Assembly: GCA_019188255.1 (NCBI GenBank)
Contig: JAETXT010000004.1
Coordinates: 2,790,001-2,854,000, forward strand
Direction: 5' to 3'
Origin: Verticillium longisporum
Taxonomy: Eukaryota; Ascomycota; Sordariomycetes; Glomerellales; Plectosphaerellaceae
DNA: 64,000 nucleotides
Shown: positions 12,057 through 25,200 of the stretch, piece by piece
Position numbering within the stretch: the stretch's first letter is position 1
Layout of the letters: each line of letters begins with the position of its first letter
Notes under the pieces: model-generated
Told to the model about the DNA's origin: nothing
What the model saw: the letters and a program-made list of their open reading frames with translations, nothing else
Databases searched by the model: none
Translations under genes and position numbers: made by a program

Positions 12057-13914
12057 ACGTAATCCACAAGCGAGTGGTTCACCCAAGCGAGTGGTTCACT
12101 TCGCCCGGGCCCACGACCTACACCTGAATTCTACAGATTCCACCTCCGCCCGCGATGGAGACTCTTTCAAAAGAAGGTCAATTATTCCTTGCTATCCAAG
12201 CTATGGACAATGACCCGAACCTAAGCGCCCGGAGTGCTGCGAGGATCTACACCGTCCCCTTAACGACGCTCCTCCGACGCCAGAAGGGCAAACCCTCCCG
12301 ACGCGAAAGCCCGCCCAATTCTGCCAAATTAACAGTACTAGAAGAGAAAACTATTGTCGAATATATCCTTGACCTAGATGCGCGATCTTACCCTCCCCGG
12401 TTGGGTGAGGTCGGAGATATGGCGATCGCCTGCTTGCCGACCGTGACGCGCCACGCGTCGGGAAGAACTGGGCCGCAAACTTCGTCAAACGGCAACCAGA
12501 GCTCCGGACGCGTTTCTTTCGCAAGTACGACTACAAGAGGGCCCAATGCGAAGATCCGGACGCGATAAACGCGTGGTTCCGCCTCGTGCATAACATGATC
12601 GCCAAGTACGGCATCCAAGAGGCTGACATGTACAACTTTGACGAGACCGGCTTCCAGATGGGCGTTATCGCCAACGGAATGGTCGTGACCAGTTCGGAAA
12701 GACGGTCCAATGTGAAGATGAGGCAGCCAGGCAACCGGGAATGGGTTACGGTGATCCAGGGCGTTGGCGCGTTGGGTTTCTCCGTCCCGCCGTTCATCGT
12801 GGTTTCGGGCAAGTACCACCTCTCGAGCTGGTACCAGGACGACGCGATTTCTCGCGACTGGAGAATCGCAACATCTCCAAACGGCTGGACGACGAATGAT
12901 ATTGGTCTGGAATGGATTCGGCATTTTGACAGGCATACAAAGTCCCGTACTTCGGGCGGTTATCGCCTACTGATCCTGGATGGCCACGAAAGTCACCACT
13001 CGGTCGACTTCGAACTCTACTGCAAGGAGAACAACATCATCACACTCTGTATGCCTCCTCATTCGTCACATCTACTCCAGCCTCTCGATGTTGGGTGTTT
13101 TGGCCCACTAAAGAAAGCATACGGTCGGCAAATCGAGGATAGGATGAGGGCGGGTACAACGCACATCAGCAAAGAGGACTTCTTCCCGGCGTTTTCGGCT
13201 GCATTTCAGCAAGCAATGACAGAAAAACATCCAGGGAGGCTTTCGAGGAGCGGGGCTTGTCCCCCATAACCCGGAAACAGTCCTGTCAAAGCTGGATGTG
13301 AGGTTGAGGACGACGACGCCTCCGGGGACGTCCCACGGGGAGCGTGATTCTTGGGTCTCTAAGACGCCCACTAACCTGCTCGAGGCAGGTTCCCAGACTG
13401 ACTTCATCAAAGGGCGAATCTCACGCCACCAGGGAAGCTCCCCAACGTCAATTTTAGATGCTGTTGACTATCTTGCGAAGGGGACGCGGGGTGTTATGCA
13501 CCAGATCGCTCTTTTGAAGTCAGAGGTTATGATCCTTCGAGAGGAAAATGCTACACTAAGCCGACGCCGGAGGGCCAAAAAGCTACGTCTCCGGGAAGGA
13601 GGAAGCATGGCTGTAGGCGAGGGACAGGACAAGATTGCTCAGAAGGAAGTAGATATCCAGATAAAAGAGGAAACGCTGCAGAACCCGGGTCCCGCGTCGT
13701 GGTCCCAGCCGAAGAAACGATGCTGTAGCGTATGCGGGAAGACCGGCCACAACGCGAGAACTTGTCAGGTAGCTATCTCATCGTCTGCAAAAGACGAGGA
13801 GGAGTGATTTTAATTGATTTACGGCGTTTGGGTTGAGGTTTTCCTCGGAATGTTTGTCGGGTCGGGGTGAAGTGAACCACTCGCATGGGTGAACCACTCG
13901 CTTGTGGATTACGT
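12057..13914 (+). mobile_element. Fot1/pogo-like transposon, copy 1
   Basis: A 1858-bp GC-rich element in AT-rich DNA, flanked by TA (12055-12056 and 13915-13916), the Tc1/mariner/pogo target duplication. Terminal inverted repeats start ACGTAATCCACAAGCGAGTG and contain a tandem motif, AGCGAGTGGTTCAC, twice with a 3-bp spacer. It is nearly identical to the element at 51745-53603, which is one base longer: copy 1 lacks an A near 12425. Lack of RIP damage means it inserted after its surroundings were mutated. Confidence 0.95.
12155..13807 (+). pseudogene. Fot1-like transposase of copy 1, frameshifted
   Basis: The frame opens with METLSKEGQLFLAIQAMDND and a helix-turn-helix region (LSARSAARIYTVPLTTLLRR). 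A single missing base near 12425, relative to the copy at 51745, shifts the frame at ...VGDMA. The correct frame resumes with the DDE core: YNFDETGFQMG, LLILDGHESHH and LLQPLDVGCFGPLKKAY supply the three acidic residues. A second break, in the A-run near 13221, is shared with copy 2. The C-terminal part (to 13807) ends with a CCHC zinc knuckle (CSVCGKTGHNARTC). With two breaks this copy should not make an active transposase by normal translation. Confidence 0.9.
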
Positions 13915-16271
13915 TATATATAATTCTATATATTCTTCTTAAATATACTTTTAAAGTATATATAAACTTTCTTCCTAGAATATATAAACTAGAATATAGG
14001 ATTCTATTAAATATATCTAGCGATTAAATAATAATTTAATTCGGAGATTAATAGAATATAGTATTATATAGATTAGAGCTTAATAATATTCTATTCTATA
14101 GTAATAGAAGCTAATAATATAGGAAAGCTATAAATAGAAGTTCTTTAGATCCTTCTAGATAGGCTTTAATACTATTAAAGAGCACTTAGCCCTATATTTA
14201 AGGAAGAGATTTATCTCTATAGGAATATTCTAAAAGTAGTTTAAGGTATCCTAGAGTTAAAGATTATATTAATAAGGCTGGAGCGATCTTTTAATATATT
14301 ATCTATATAGCTTAAGAGTATATTAAAGGTAGAGGAGAATATTAAAACGCTTAAATACTTCTATATTAATAGATATTATAGGAGCGGATATTACTAAGCT
14401 AATAGAAAGGAGATTATAGAGAATAGTTAATATATAGAATTAATAATCGTTAACTATCTAGAATTCGTAAATACTAGATATATTCTAAACTAGATTATAG
14501 ATCGACGAAGTACTCTCCCGAGGAGTAATAATATTCGAAAGAGTAATAGAAATATATATAGGAAGTATATAGGGATTAGCGGAAAGGATATTATTAGTTT
14601 TTAATAATAATAGAACCTATTAAGAGCTCGGAATTAAATAATCCTATTTCTAATAAACTAAAAGTAAATAATATTTTTAGGTTTAATCTTAAAAGCGAAT
14701 TAATAAATACTTATATTATATACTTCCTAGTAAATAAGTTATTCTAATATAGAATTAGGGGGAGTAGTCCGAAGGCTAAAATAATAGCTCTAATAGAATA
14801 GCTCTTTATTTAGTATTAGATTAATAGTATTTCTATATAATATAGTATTATCCTTAATATAAGCATAGTATTAGTTTCTATAATAGGAGCTTTATAAATA
14901 AGGGCCTTAATAGCCCTAATATTAAACTTAATAATTAATAAATAGGGAATAGGGGCTAGAATAAGATTTAGAGTAGGAAATCCTATTTCTATAATAGAGG
15001 AGATTACTATTCTAATACTAATTAGGAGAATTACGTTCTATATTATCCTAATAAATACCCTATTCTTACTTTATATTAAGGATATAAACGATCTTAGAAT
15101 CTATTTAGATAATATATATAACGAGCTAGTAAAGTATATTAAGGAGATCTAGGAATATATACCTATTTTTCGTAAATAGGGCTATTTATAGTTCTTCTTA
15201 GATATAAAGACCTATATTAGTTCTAGGATTATATATATAATAGGGATAGAGAGTAATAGAATAGTATTTCTAATAAAAGTAGAATTCTAATATATTTATA
15301 AGCGGTTTAGTTATTTATCTATAGAGAAGCTATAGAACCTATTCTAGAGAATAGACTAAGATATAAATCGGGATACTCTAGAGCTAATAAACCGCTTTTA
15401 TTATTATTATTAGATTAAAGGGAAGTCTCTATAATGCTTTAAGTTTACTTTAAAATTAGATATTAACTTTAATTATAAGATTTTAATTAATATTATATAT
15501 TTAAATAGAAAGCTTATTCTTTATATAATCGATATAAGTATAGGATTCTAATCTATAACTTTTATTCCTAATTTTATAGCTTATATAATATAGGAAGCTC
15601 TTAAGAGGTACTAATTAAATATATATCTTAGGCCTCTAGACGTTATAACTATTAATACTAGAACGAACTTTACTTTTATAGAGTTTAGGGTAGAGGTATA
15701 CTTCCTAGGTATAACCTACTATTAGATCCCTATAGAGGCTTATTAGTTAATCGGTAAGGTTAAGAGCTATTATAAGCTAATATATAGAGTATACGAGATC
15801 TTAAAGGTAGAGTCTTATAATATAAGCCTAGAATCGCTACTTTAAGGAGCTATAAAGGTAGTAAACGATATTACTAAGCTTAATAGATTAATACTTATAT
15901 TATTTATATTCGGGGCGATATTTAGGATTACTATTAACTTAGCGCTTATTACGACCTAAATATAATATATTAAAGTAGTTAATAAAGTAATAGTAGAGCT
16001 TTAGTAAATAATCGCTAAATAGAAGGTTAATAATACTCTTAATACCTATAATAGACTAGATATTAAATAGTTATTACCGAGATCGCTAGAGCTAGGAAGT
16101 AACGTTCTTATATTCTAAGAGTAGGAGAAATAGATTAATCCCTATAAGGTTATATCGGTTTCTAATATAATAGTTAATAGTCGAAATAGTTAATAGCTTA
16201 ATAGAGTTAGAGGAATATATATTAAGCTATATAATAGATCGCTAGATTAATAGATTAAGGAGATAATAGTA

Positions 16272-18129
16272 ACGTACATGTACAGTGAGTGGGCCAGTAC
16301 AGTGAGTGGACCACTTTCGCGTCATTCTCCAAACTTCAACATTCCACCTTACTTTTCTCTACAACCAGTCATGGAAACACCTTCTCAAGACAGTCAGCTA
16401 TTCCTTGCCCGTCAAGCAATGGAAAAAGATCCAGGGTTAAGCGCCCGACGTGCTGCAGCCATCTACAATGTCAGCCGAACGACTCTCGTTCGCCGCCAGA
16501 ACGGCACCCCATCCCGAAGCGAAATCACATCCAAATTAAAGAAATTAACAATGCTAGAAGAGCAAACGATTGTCGAATACATACTAGACCTAGATTCCCG
16601 ATCATACCCCCTCGGTTGGATAGTGTTGGAGATATGGCGAATGTCCTGCTGGCGGCGCGCGACGCGCCACCCGTCGGACCGCGATGGGCTTCAAGATTCG
16701 TCAAACGACAACCTGCGCTCCGGACGCGTATCTTTCGAAAGTACGACTATAAGAGGGCCCAATGCGAAGATCCCGACGCGATAAACGCGTGGTTTACGCT
16801 CGTACGTAACATGGTCGCGAAGTACGGCGTGACGGACGAAGACACCTATAACTTCGATGAGACCGGTTTCCAAATGGGCGTTATCGCTAATGGAATGGTT
16901 GTTACAAACTCTGAAAGACGTTCTAACGTTAAGATGAGACAGCCGGGTAATCGGGAATGGGTTACAGTGATCCAGGGCGTTGGCGCGACCGGATTCTGTG
17001 TCCCGCCATACATCGTTGTTGCGGGTAAATTTCACCTCTCGTCATGGTACGAAGAAGACGCGTTTCCTCGCGACTGGAAGGTCGCAACCTCTCCAAACGG
17101 CTGGACTACGAATGATATTGGTCTCGATTGGATTCGGCACTTCGACCAACATACAAGGTCGCGTACTTCGGGCGCATTTCGCATTCTCATCCTAGACGGC
17201 CACGAAAGCCACCACTCCGCCAAATTCGAGCTTTACTGTAAGGAGAATAAGATCATTACACTTTGTATGCCTCCTCATTCGTCCCATCTACTCCAACCTC
17301 TCGATGTCGGCTGTTTTGGACCGCTGAAGAAAGCGTACGGTCGGCAAATTGAGATGAAGATGAAGGCAGGTACAAACCATATCTCCAAGGAGGACTTCTT
17401 CCCAGCTTTTTTACGGCATTCCAGAATTCTATGACAGAAAAAAACATCCAGGGAGGTTTTCAAGGGGCTGGACTTACCCCCATGACCCAGAAGCAGTCCT
17501 TTCAAGGCTGGATGTGAAATTAAAGACACCAACGCCGCCAGGAACGTCTTCTGGACTCCCTAAGCCATGGGTGTGTAAGACTCCTACAAACCCGATTGAA
17601 GCCACTTCACAGTCCGAATTCATTAAGAATCGAATCTCCCGACACCAGGGAAGCTCACCAACATCAATGCTTCAGGCTATCGACCAATACACGAAGGGTA
17701 CACACAAGATAATGCACCAGTTCGTCCTAATGGACGCAAGGCTCAAGATACTTGAAAGCGAGAATGCTACCCTTAGCCGACGTCGGAGAGCTAAAAAGTA
17801 CGTCTCAGGGAAGGAGGGAGTATGACTCTAGGTGATGGACAAGACCAGATTGCCCAGAAGGAGGTAGATGTTCAGATGAGGGAGGAAACGAGGCAGAATC
17901 CGGGTCGCGCGACTCGGGCTATACCGAAGAAACGGACCTGTGGCACCTGTGGAAATACTGGCCATAACGCGAGAACTTGTCAGATGACTATATTATCTTC
18001 TGAATAAGGTAATGGGGCGTGATTTCAATTGATTTCCTATGTTTTTGTTTAGTTCTGGGTTGGAATGTTTGTCGGGTCGAGGTGAGGTGGTCCACTCACT
18101 GTACTGGCCCACTCACTGTACATGTACGT
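16272..18129 (+). mobile_element. Fot1/pogo-like transposon, copy 3 (second subfamily)
   Basis: A 1858-bp GC-rich element flanked by TA (16270-16271, 18130-18131). Its inverted repeats start ACGTACATGTACAGTGAGTG and contain a repeated motif, TACAGTGAGTGG, twice. Only the first few terminal bases (ACGTA) match copies 1 and 2, though the spacing and layout are the same. The insertion into copia A is clean: removing it with one TA restores collinearity with 50375-50395. Confidence 0.95.
16371..18007 (+). pseudogene. Fot1-like transposase of copy 3, frameshifted
   Basis: It starts METPSQDSQLFLARQAMEKD and is clearly homologous to copies 1 and 2 but diverged. A one-base loss near 16608 shifts the frame before GDMAN. 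The DDE core follows (YNFDETGFQMG, ILILDGHESHH, LLQPLDVGCFGPLKKAY). Another one-base loss in a T-run near 17410 breaks the frame again. At the A-run near 17440 this copy has seven As, keeping that site in frame, where copies 1 and 2 have five. A premature TGA follows KKYVSGKEGV, before a final segment with a CCHC knuckle (CGTCGNTGHNARTC). Inactive. Confidence 0.9.
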
Positions 18130-18131
18130 TA

Positions 18132-20095
18132 ATTCGAACTCTAGAGACCCTAGAGCTATTTAAGTATTTAGAGCTAATTCTACTATACTAATATAGGAGA
18201 CCTAGGAAGTTAATAAACGCTATAAATCTATTATAAACGGCTTTTATAGATTATAAGAATAATATAACTAGGACTTTATAGATCGAATACTAATTTATTA
18301 TTAAAAGGGAGTAATAGGGTTATAACCTAGCTATTAAACTATATAATAAAGGTAGAATAACGACCCCTAGGAAGCTATTTAAATAGTCTAATTAGGAGGA
18401 AATCGACTTACTCCTAGTAGCTAGAGTAATCGTACCGATTAGGAGATCTACGTTTCCTAGTATTAAGATCTTTAAATATTAGTTTATAAGAGAAGTAAAA
18501 GGCCTCCCTTAAGCTCTATATAAGAAGTTAAAATTAATAGTTTAAGGATATAGTAATTAGGAGAAGATAACCCTATTAATATAATTGCTTACGATTATAT
18601 ACTATAATTAATAATTAATCCTAGCGATTACCCTAATACTATAATAATATAGCTATTAATTAATACTCTATAATATTAATTAAGCCTATATCTAGAATAT
18701 TATAGATCTATTATATAACGTTCTCCTATATATTCCTAAGGAGCTATAGTATAGATACTTTAATAGAATCGTCTTCTATATTATAAAGCTATTCTATAAT
18801 ATTATAGAATTAGGTCTCTATTAGTTTATAACCTATTAATGCTATTATAGAGAGTACTTAAACGCTATTCTAATAGGCTACGATCTATATTTACTTCTAA
18901 TTAGAGCTAGAGAGAGCTTTAGATTAATCGGAATATAGATTAATAATACCTTTAACCTTAGAGAGCTTATATTTATATAGAAGGAATAAATAGAGCTCGA
19001 AAGCGCTAGCTTCTAGGTGAAGCCTACTTCTATCCTTAACGTAGGATCTAATAATATCTTTAATAGCTATATTATTAAAGTTAGAACTAAAGATCTTGCG
19101 ATTTAATAGAAAGGCTAAGGTAATCGCCTAGAGCTAGTAACCCTAGGGATAGCGAGCTTAGAACAGGAATATATTATCTAGAGAGCTCGTAATACTTATA
19201 TTACTTTAACCTATTAACTAGAAATAGCCTTCGATTTCTCTATTATAGCCTAAGCTAAGAATCTATAGGAGGACGACTTTAAATAGCTTAATAAACGTAT
19301 ATAATGGTAGATCGTTAATATAGGCCGTAGCCTAAATTATATATACTTAGATCTCTTAATAGCTTAACTTTATATATTTATTAATAGCTCCTTTATTAAT
19401 AATAAAGACTTAAGTTTATAGATCGGATTTATTATCCTCCTTAATAATAAACGTTCTTATAATTAAGAGAACGCCTTTATAGTATATAGTAATATCCTCT
19501 ATTAATAATCTATTAAGTATAAATGGATTATACGTTTAGTTCTAGCTAGTAAGATCTATAAAATAGTTAATAGCTTTAATATAATTTATATCCTTAAATA
19601 GATACTCTAAGAGATCTATAAATACTTAGAACTATTACTCCTATAGATAATTATCTATATTAATAGCTATTCGCTCTATTAATACTTAGTTTAATTAAGT
19701 ATAATAATAGAGAAATGCTTAATAATAGATCTTATAAGATTATAATAAAGCTATAAAGAATACGAAATCGACGAAATTTATTAGATCGCTAGAAGCGATA
19801 ACCCTATAAATTCAATAATTAAAGGAATACTAAACTAAATACTAGAAACGCTAATAAGCTCTAATAAAATTATAATTAAGATTAAAGGATAAATTAAATA
19901 TTAAGAAAAGAATAATTAAGGGGTAAAAGTAATTAATATTAATAAAAATATAATAAAGCCTAAAAACGAGTACCCTAGAAGTAAAAACGATGACCCTATA
20001 ATTAGTAAAATAGTAAAGTAATTGCTCTATAAAGCGGACTAGGCCTTAGAATCCGAAGAATCCGAGTTTAATTGCTCTAGCGAGTCCTATTAGAG
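18132..20095 (+). pseudogene. Copia A pol relic: reverse transcriptase and RNase H
   Basis: Continues copia A after Fot copy 3. Matching with 50390-51744 is close. RIP-corrected reading gives family motifs such as LVVQGY and LTQSPTI (reverse transcriptase) and, at about 19500-19850, the RNase H region with VLASKIY and YINSYSLYQ. Stop codons are frequent. No functional product is possible. Confidence 0.75.
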
Positions 20096-20555
20096 TGTTA
20101 CGACCTGGCAGCTTCCGAAGAGGGGAACACTGTCAGAGGGTTAGGGTTGCTGTTAGCAGAAGCTTAGGTTGTGACTCTGAGACGATGTGGTGTCGTAAGG
20201 CGTTGCGCACTCGTTACAATGAATACAAGGTAAGACTTAGATTGATCACTGTCGTGAGAAAGAATGTATCTACAAGTCCAGAATGCCCGTCCTTATATAC
20301 CCGTTCATCCTGTCCTTGTTGTGTTGGTTAGTGAGCCTATGTTGGATGGCTCACTGTTAGTTCGTGATCCTCTCCGTGTTGGATCGGGGATCACGGTGAT
20401 CCTAACAGGTTGGTGATCCATGTTCTTGGATCACCGTTCCTGGTGATCTGGTCACGTGACTGCGTGCCAGCCGTTCTTATCTTATCGCTCCCTTTGGCTG
20501 TGTCATCCTTCCTAGCTATCCTTGGGTCTTTTGACCTGGTCCTCTGGTTGTTACA
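20096..20555. repeat. Unmutated solo LTR
   Basis: A 460-bp GC-balanced sequence beginning TGTTACGACC and ending GTTGTTACA, flanked by a perfect 5-bp duplication TAGAG (20091-20095 and 20556-20560). No internal retrotransposon sequence adjoins it, so it is a solo LTR left by LTR-LTR recombination. A TATATA-containing stretch near 20295 may be its core promoter. Several GATCACC/GGTGATC motifs lie at 20370-20450. It contrasts with the RIP-mutated copia A around it and so is younger than the RIP event. Confidence 0.93.
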
Positions 20556-20560
20556 TAGAG

Positions 20561-21965
20561 GTAGTTAAAGAGCTATAGAGCTATGGCCCGCCTAGCCGCC
20601 TTATAGTTAGTATTATAAAGACTATCGAGGTCCTTATTAAGGTTATTACCCCCCTTCGCTTCCTCCTCTTTAATAATCGTTAATATACCTTTTATAATAA
20701 TATACTATTTCTCTATATCTTATATCCTCTATTAGCTAATTATATAATTAAATAATTAAGGAAATAATAGAGAAGAGAGCTTATTAGTTTATTATTCTTA
20801 TCCTAAATAGTTAAAAACTTTATAATAAGCTTAAATACCCCGATTAGATTATAGATAATAATCGTTAAGGCTATAGATATTAGAAAATAGAGATCGTAGA
20901 AGCTTATATTAATTTATAAGAATACTTAGAAGTGTATTTATAATAATAGGAACCCTTAGGCTCTAAATTATAATATATACTATTAATATTAGTTTTAATT
21001 ACTTATTAATAAAATAAGACTTTAAGTACTTTAAGTAAGGGACTTTATAAATATTACTATATATATATATTATATCCTAGATTAATAGCTCCTATAATTA
21101 GTATTAACTAGGTTCTTATACTTCGCTATTCCCTTAGTAGGAGGGGTAATAGGTATAGGGGCTTTACGCTTAAGCGGTATTATCGAGGCTAGGATAAGAG
21201 AAAAAGAGAGAGAAAGAGAGTAATAAAAATAGGGATTTAGTAATCGTCGGAGCTCTAAAATAGTAGATTAAGCTAGCTAATCTTAAAAATAAAGAATGGT
21301 TATAGGGAAGAGGGAAAGTAAAAGGAATAGAATTACTATAATTTATTAATTAGATATATAGATCTATAGAGTATAGTATTTATTAAACTAGCTTAATAGG
21401 ATCTATTAATCCTATTTAAGTAATTTAATTCTATTATTCCTATTAAAGGTAGTTTAATTCTATTATTCTTATTGAGAAAGCTAATAAAAGGGGTAATAAT
21501 AATTATTCTTCTACCCTTTATTAATATACTAGCGATTTAGAGACTTTAAGAGCCTATATCTAGCTATTATAAGAGTACTATTTAATTAACTATTATATTA
21601 TTTAATTACTATTTATTTCCTTTATTAAAGGGTTTAAAAGCCTATTCCTATTATTTAATTATAATTTAATTCGTTTCCTTAGAGAGCTATTTAGCGGCTA
21701 GTTTAATTAATCTATAGTACTAGGGACTAGGGATTTACCGTTTATAGGAATAATAGTATTAAGCTATATTTTTCTATATTCTATCTATTATTCTCCTATT
21801 ATTACTTATTTACTTATTTATTTATTTATTTTATAGATTAGGATAATAGATCTAATATACTAGAGACTAGAGGATTATAAGTATATTAGAGTAGCTATTA
21901 ACCTAGGTAATAGAGCCCGATATTAGTCCCTTAGGCAATCCTATCTATAAAGAAAAGATAGCTAG
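20561..21965. other. RIP-mutated DNA between solo LTR and copia A 3' LTR
   Basis: AT-rich and without readable coding. By position it could be the 3' untranslated part of copia A or a further nested relic. I cannot decide by eye. Confidence 0.4.
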
Positions 21966-22275
21966 TATTAAATTAATATTAGGGGATTACCTAGGTCGGT
22001 AATTACTATATAGGATTCACTAATATAGTAATTACTAGGGCTAGGATTTATAGCTCTTAGGAGTACGTAATTCATAGCTTATATAATCGATAAATTAGAT
22101 AGGTATATCTAATTTATATAGGTAGCGGTAATTTAGAGAGATAGTATTAATAATCATTATAAGTCTTATATTACCTACCCTACCTATTTAGAGCTCTTAG
22201 GTATAGCTAAAGTAATGAATTAGGGTTTATATAAGTAATAAAGCCCTCTTAATACTTTTACTAAGTAATAGTTTA
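21966..22275 (+). repeat. Copia A 3' LTR, RIP-mutated
   Basis: Matches 46508-46818 in island 2 over its length, differing mainly by C-to-T and G-to-A. The start (TATTAAATTAA here, TATTGAACTAA there) fits an ancestral TGTTGAA...TTCAACA LTR. The exact end is uncertain by a few bases. Confidence 0.75.
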
Positions 22276-25200
22276 ACCTTTTCTCTTAATATAAACGATC
22301 CATTATCGCCTATAATACTATAGATCTATATTACTATACTATTATTAATAAGGGCATCTATAATAAGGATATTTATAGCATTTCTAGAATATTAGCTATC
22401 TATATTAATAATATCGAGAATAAGATAGCGCCTTTAAAAGGTATTATCGACCTAATATATAATAATCCCTAATAAGGAATAGCTAAGCTAAGGTATAGAT
22501 TAAGAATTAATAGTAATAGAAAGATATTGACCCGCTAGGATACGGCTTACGCTATATTTAATAATCTCTCGTAATCGATCCTTAAACTATAGACAGAGCG
22601 TTTTCGGGCTTAGTAGCTAATAGCTTACGTTTTAAAGCCTATATACTTTAAAGAGGTTATAAAAATCCGGATTAGAGATTATATTAAATAGAAGAGCTAT
22701 AAAGGTAATATAATTAATAAATATAAGCTTAATATATAAACGTTAAATAGATAGTACTATATTCTAATAATAGTTATTATATACTTATTATACTTAGCTC
22801 TATATATATACTATTCTTATAATATCTAAGTTTATACCTTTATTATTACTCTAATTAGATCTATTCTAGTAAGCCTTTAAACTAAGGTAGTATTAGAGAG
22901 CCGAGGTCCCTATAATAGACCCCTTTAGAAGGTTTAAGTACTTTATAATAGTTAAATAAGTTCAATAGATAATTTATAGCTCCCCCTTAAATACTATTAT
23001 ATTAATATAGAAATATATCTATATTATAGCTCGATAAATATAAATATTAATAAATAGCTTATAAAGGTCTAAAAGTCTATTATTCTATCGAACCTTATAT
23101 TAAAACTATAGCGATAATTCGAATTAATTATATTATACCTTTTATTTTTCGCTAGAATAAATATATATATTAATCTAATAATAGCTTAATAAATATATTA
23201 GTTTATATATAACGATTAATATATTAGAAGAGGCTTAATATAATAGGCTTAATAGTAGATCTAGAAGGATATTAGAGACCTAATTTCTAGATATATTAGA
23301 GCCTATTTTATAATTTAATAAATATTTTTAAATAAAGGTTATTAAATCTTATTAAATAAGTATAGAAATAAATATAGATTCGGGAGATTATATTCTATTA
23401 TATAATAAAATACCCCTTTATCCTAGGACCTATCTCCTTAATTTAATACTTTAAATTCTCCTTTTCTACTATTATTTATTCTTTCGCTATACTACGCTTT
23501 TCTACTCTAATTACTTTATTAATAAAATCTCTTACTAATCTAGAAACTAAGGTACTAGAGACTCCTACTCTATCTATCCTATTATTAATCCTTAATAGTA
23601 CTTTAGCCTACTTAAATTAAGCTATTAATTAGAAAGATAAAGTAGAGCTACCCCTCTCCTTAGGCTAGGGTAATCTCTTCCTAAGTAAAAGTACCCTTAA
23701 TCGATTATCTAGATAGGATTTAGGCTATTACTTTAGCCCTAGATTGAAGATTAATAGAGGAAGCTTCCTTAGTATTATCGGATTACTTTAAAATAATTAA
23801 AAAGTTAATAAATTCTATCTACGAAACGTAGATTAAAGTAATAAAGTAGAAGTAAGTCTTAAATAGCTTAATATATATCTATATTATAATTAATAATTTA
23901 ATCGATATAATTATTAAGAAGCTATAATAATCGATTAAACTTCTAATTCCTAAAAATGTATTTATATAGCTTATTTATAAGATTATATAGGATCTTAAAA
24001 ATAGGAATAAATTTCGAATATAATCGATAGCTATTCTTACTATCTAAGAAGCTATAGAAGCCTAGATAGTTATAGTATTTATAGCTATATATCTAGGGGT
24101 AATATATATTAAATATATTATAATAATAAAATAAAATATTACTCTTATTTAAGAAGTAATATCTATATTTAGCTTATAGATATAATAATCCTATAATAAC
24201 TATATACCCTAGCCCTATAATTATAGTTTAATTTACTCTATTCCCTAAGAATCTATTAACTAATAGACTATATCTATCTAGAGCTTTATATTAAGGGCTA
24301 TAATCTTAATAATATATTTAATATAATACTAATCTTTAATTATAATAGTCTAATAATTAATATAAATAGTACTTTTAATATAGGCTATAATAGTTAATAT
24401 TATAATAGATATATTAATAAAGCTAGATAATATACTCTATATTATTATTACGATCTATTATTTAATAATATCCTAGATTATATAGAGGGCCTCCTCTCTA
24501 AAACGTATATTAGCTAAACTAAGCTTAGACTAGGCGATCTCGCGAACTAAATAATAGAAAAGGGCCTTAGGAAGAACTAGGCTAGGGTATTTCTAATAAT
24601 AAGTAATCTCCTATTATTATCTCTTTAGAAACGGTTATTATAAGGCTATTATATTAGAATAAATAACTTATAACGATCTTAGTAGTATATCTAGCCTAGC
24701 TTAGTAGCGATATAGGGGGCTCTTTTTATTATAGGGACGTAGTATATATTAGCGGTTTCGCTTCTTAGCTTAGCTACTACCGCCGTTTTCTTTAAAGTAG
24801 CTCTATACTTAGGGCTTATACTTTAACTAGGTATAGTCTTATTAATAATAGTAGCCCTATAGGCCCTAATAATAGGGGCCGTTCTAGTAGCTAATTTAGC
24901 TAGATAATATAGTTATTATATAAATTATTATATAGGGATTATTAAATAAAACTTATATAGTATATTTATAGTAATTATTATTATTACTATTATTATTATT
25001 ATAGCTATTATTATTATTACTATTATTATTATTATAGCTATTATTATTATTACTATTATTATTATTACTATTATAGTTATTATTAGTTTATTAAGGTTTA
25101 ATTTAATTATAATTATTAAGCTTATTTATTCTTAAATTCTAATCTAAGTAATAGTTTAGATATTTAAATAATTTATACTTTATATTCCTTCCTTCTATTA

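Larger units (their letters stand above)
13915..22275 (+). mobile_element. Ty1/copia retrotransposon A, island 1 copy (5'-truncated, RIP-mutated)
   Basis: From about 13917 the sequence matches 48027-51744 in island 2, differing mainly by C/T and G/A changes. Reading TAA/TAG as RIP-damaged Gln/Trp codons shows copia-type pol in order: pre-integrase and integrase about 15290-16260, RVT_2 reverse transcriptase about 18420-19080, RNase H about 19430-19850. A 3' LTR lies at 21966-22275. A Fot element (16272-18129) and a solo LTR (20096-20555) are nested within. The 5' LTR and gag are absent: visible homology starts at the edge of Fot copy 1. Nothing is intact. The stretch from about 20560 to 21965 is unreadable and only tentatively part of A. 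Confidence 0.8.

Noticed and set aside
24960..25090. ATT/ATTATTACT runs considered as a possible CRISPR-like or satellite array
   Set aside because: Irregular trinucleotide low complexity in RIP-mutated DNA, without spacers or a constant unit.
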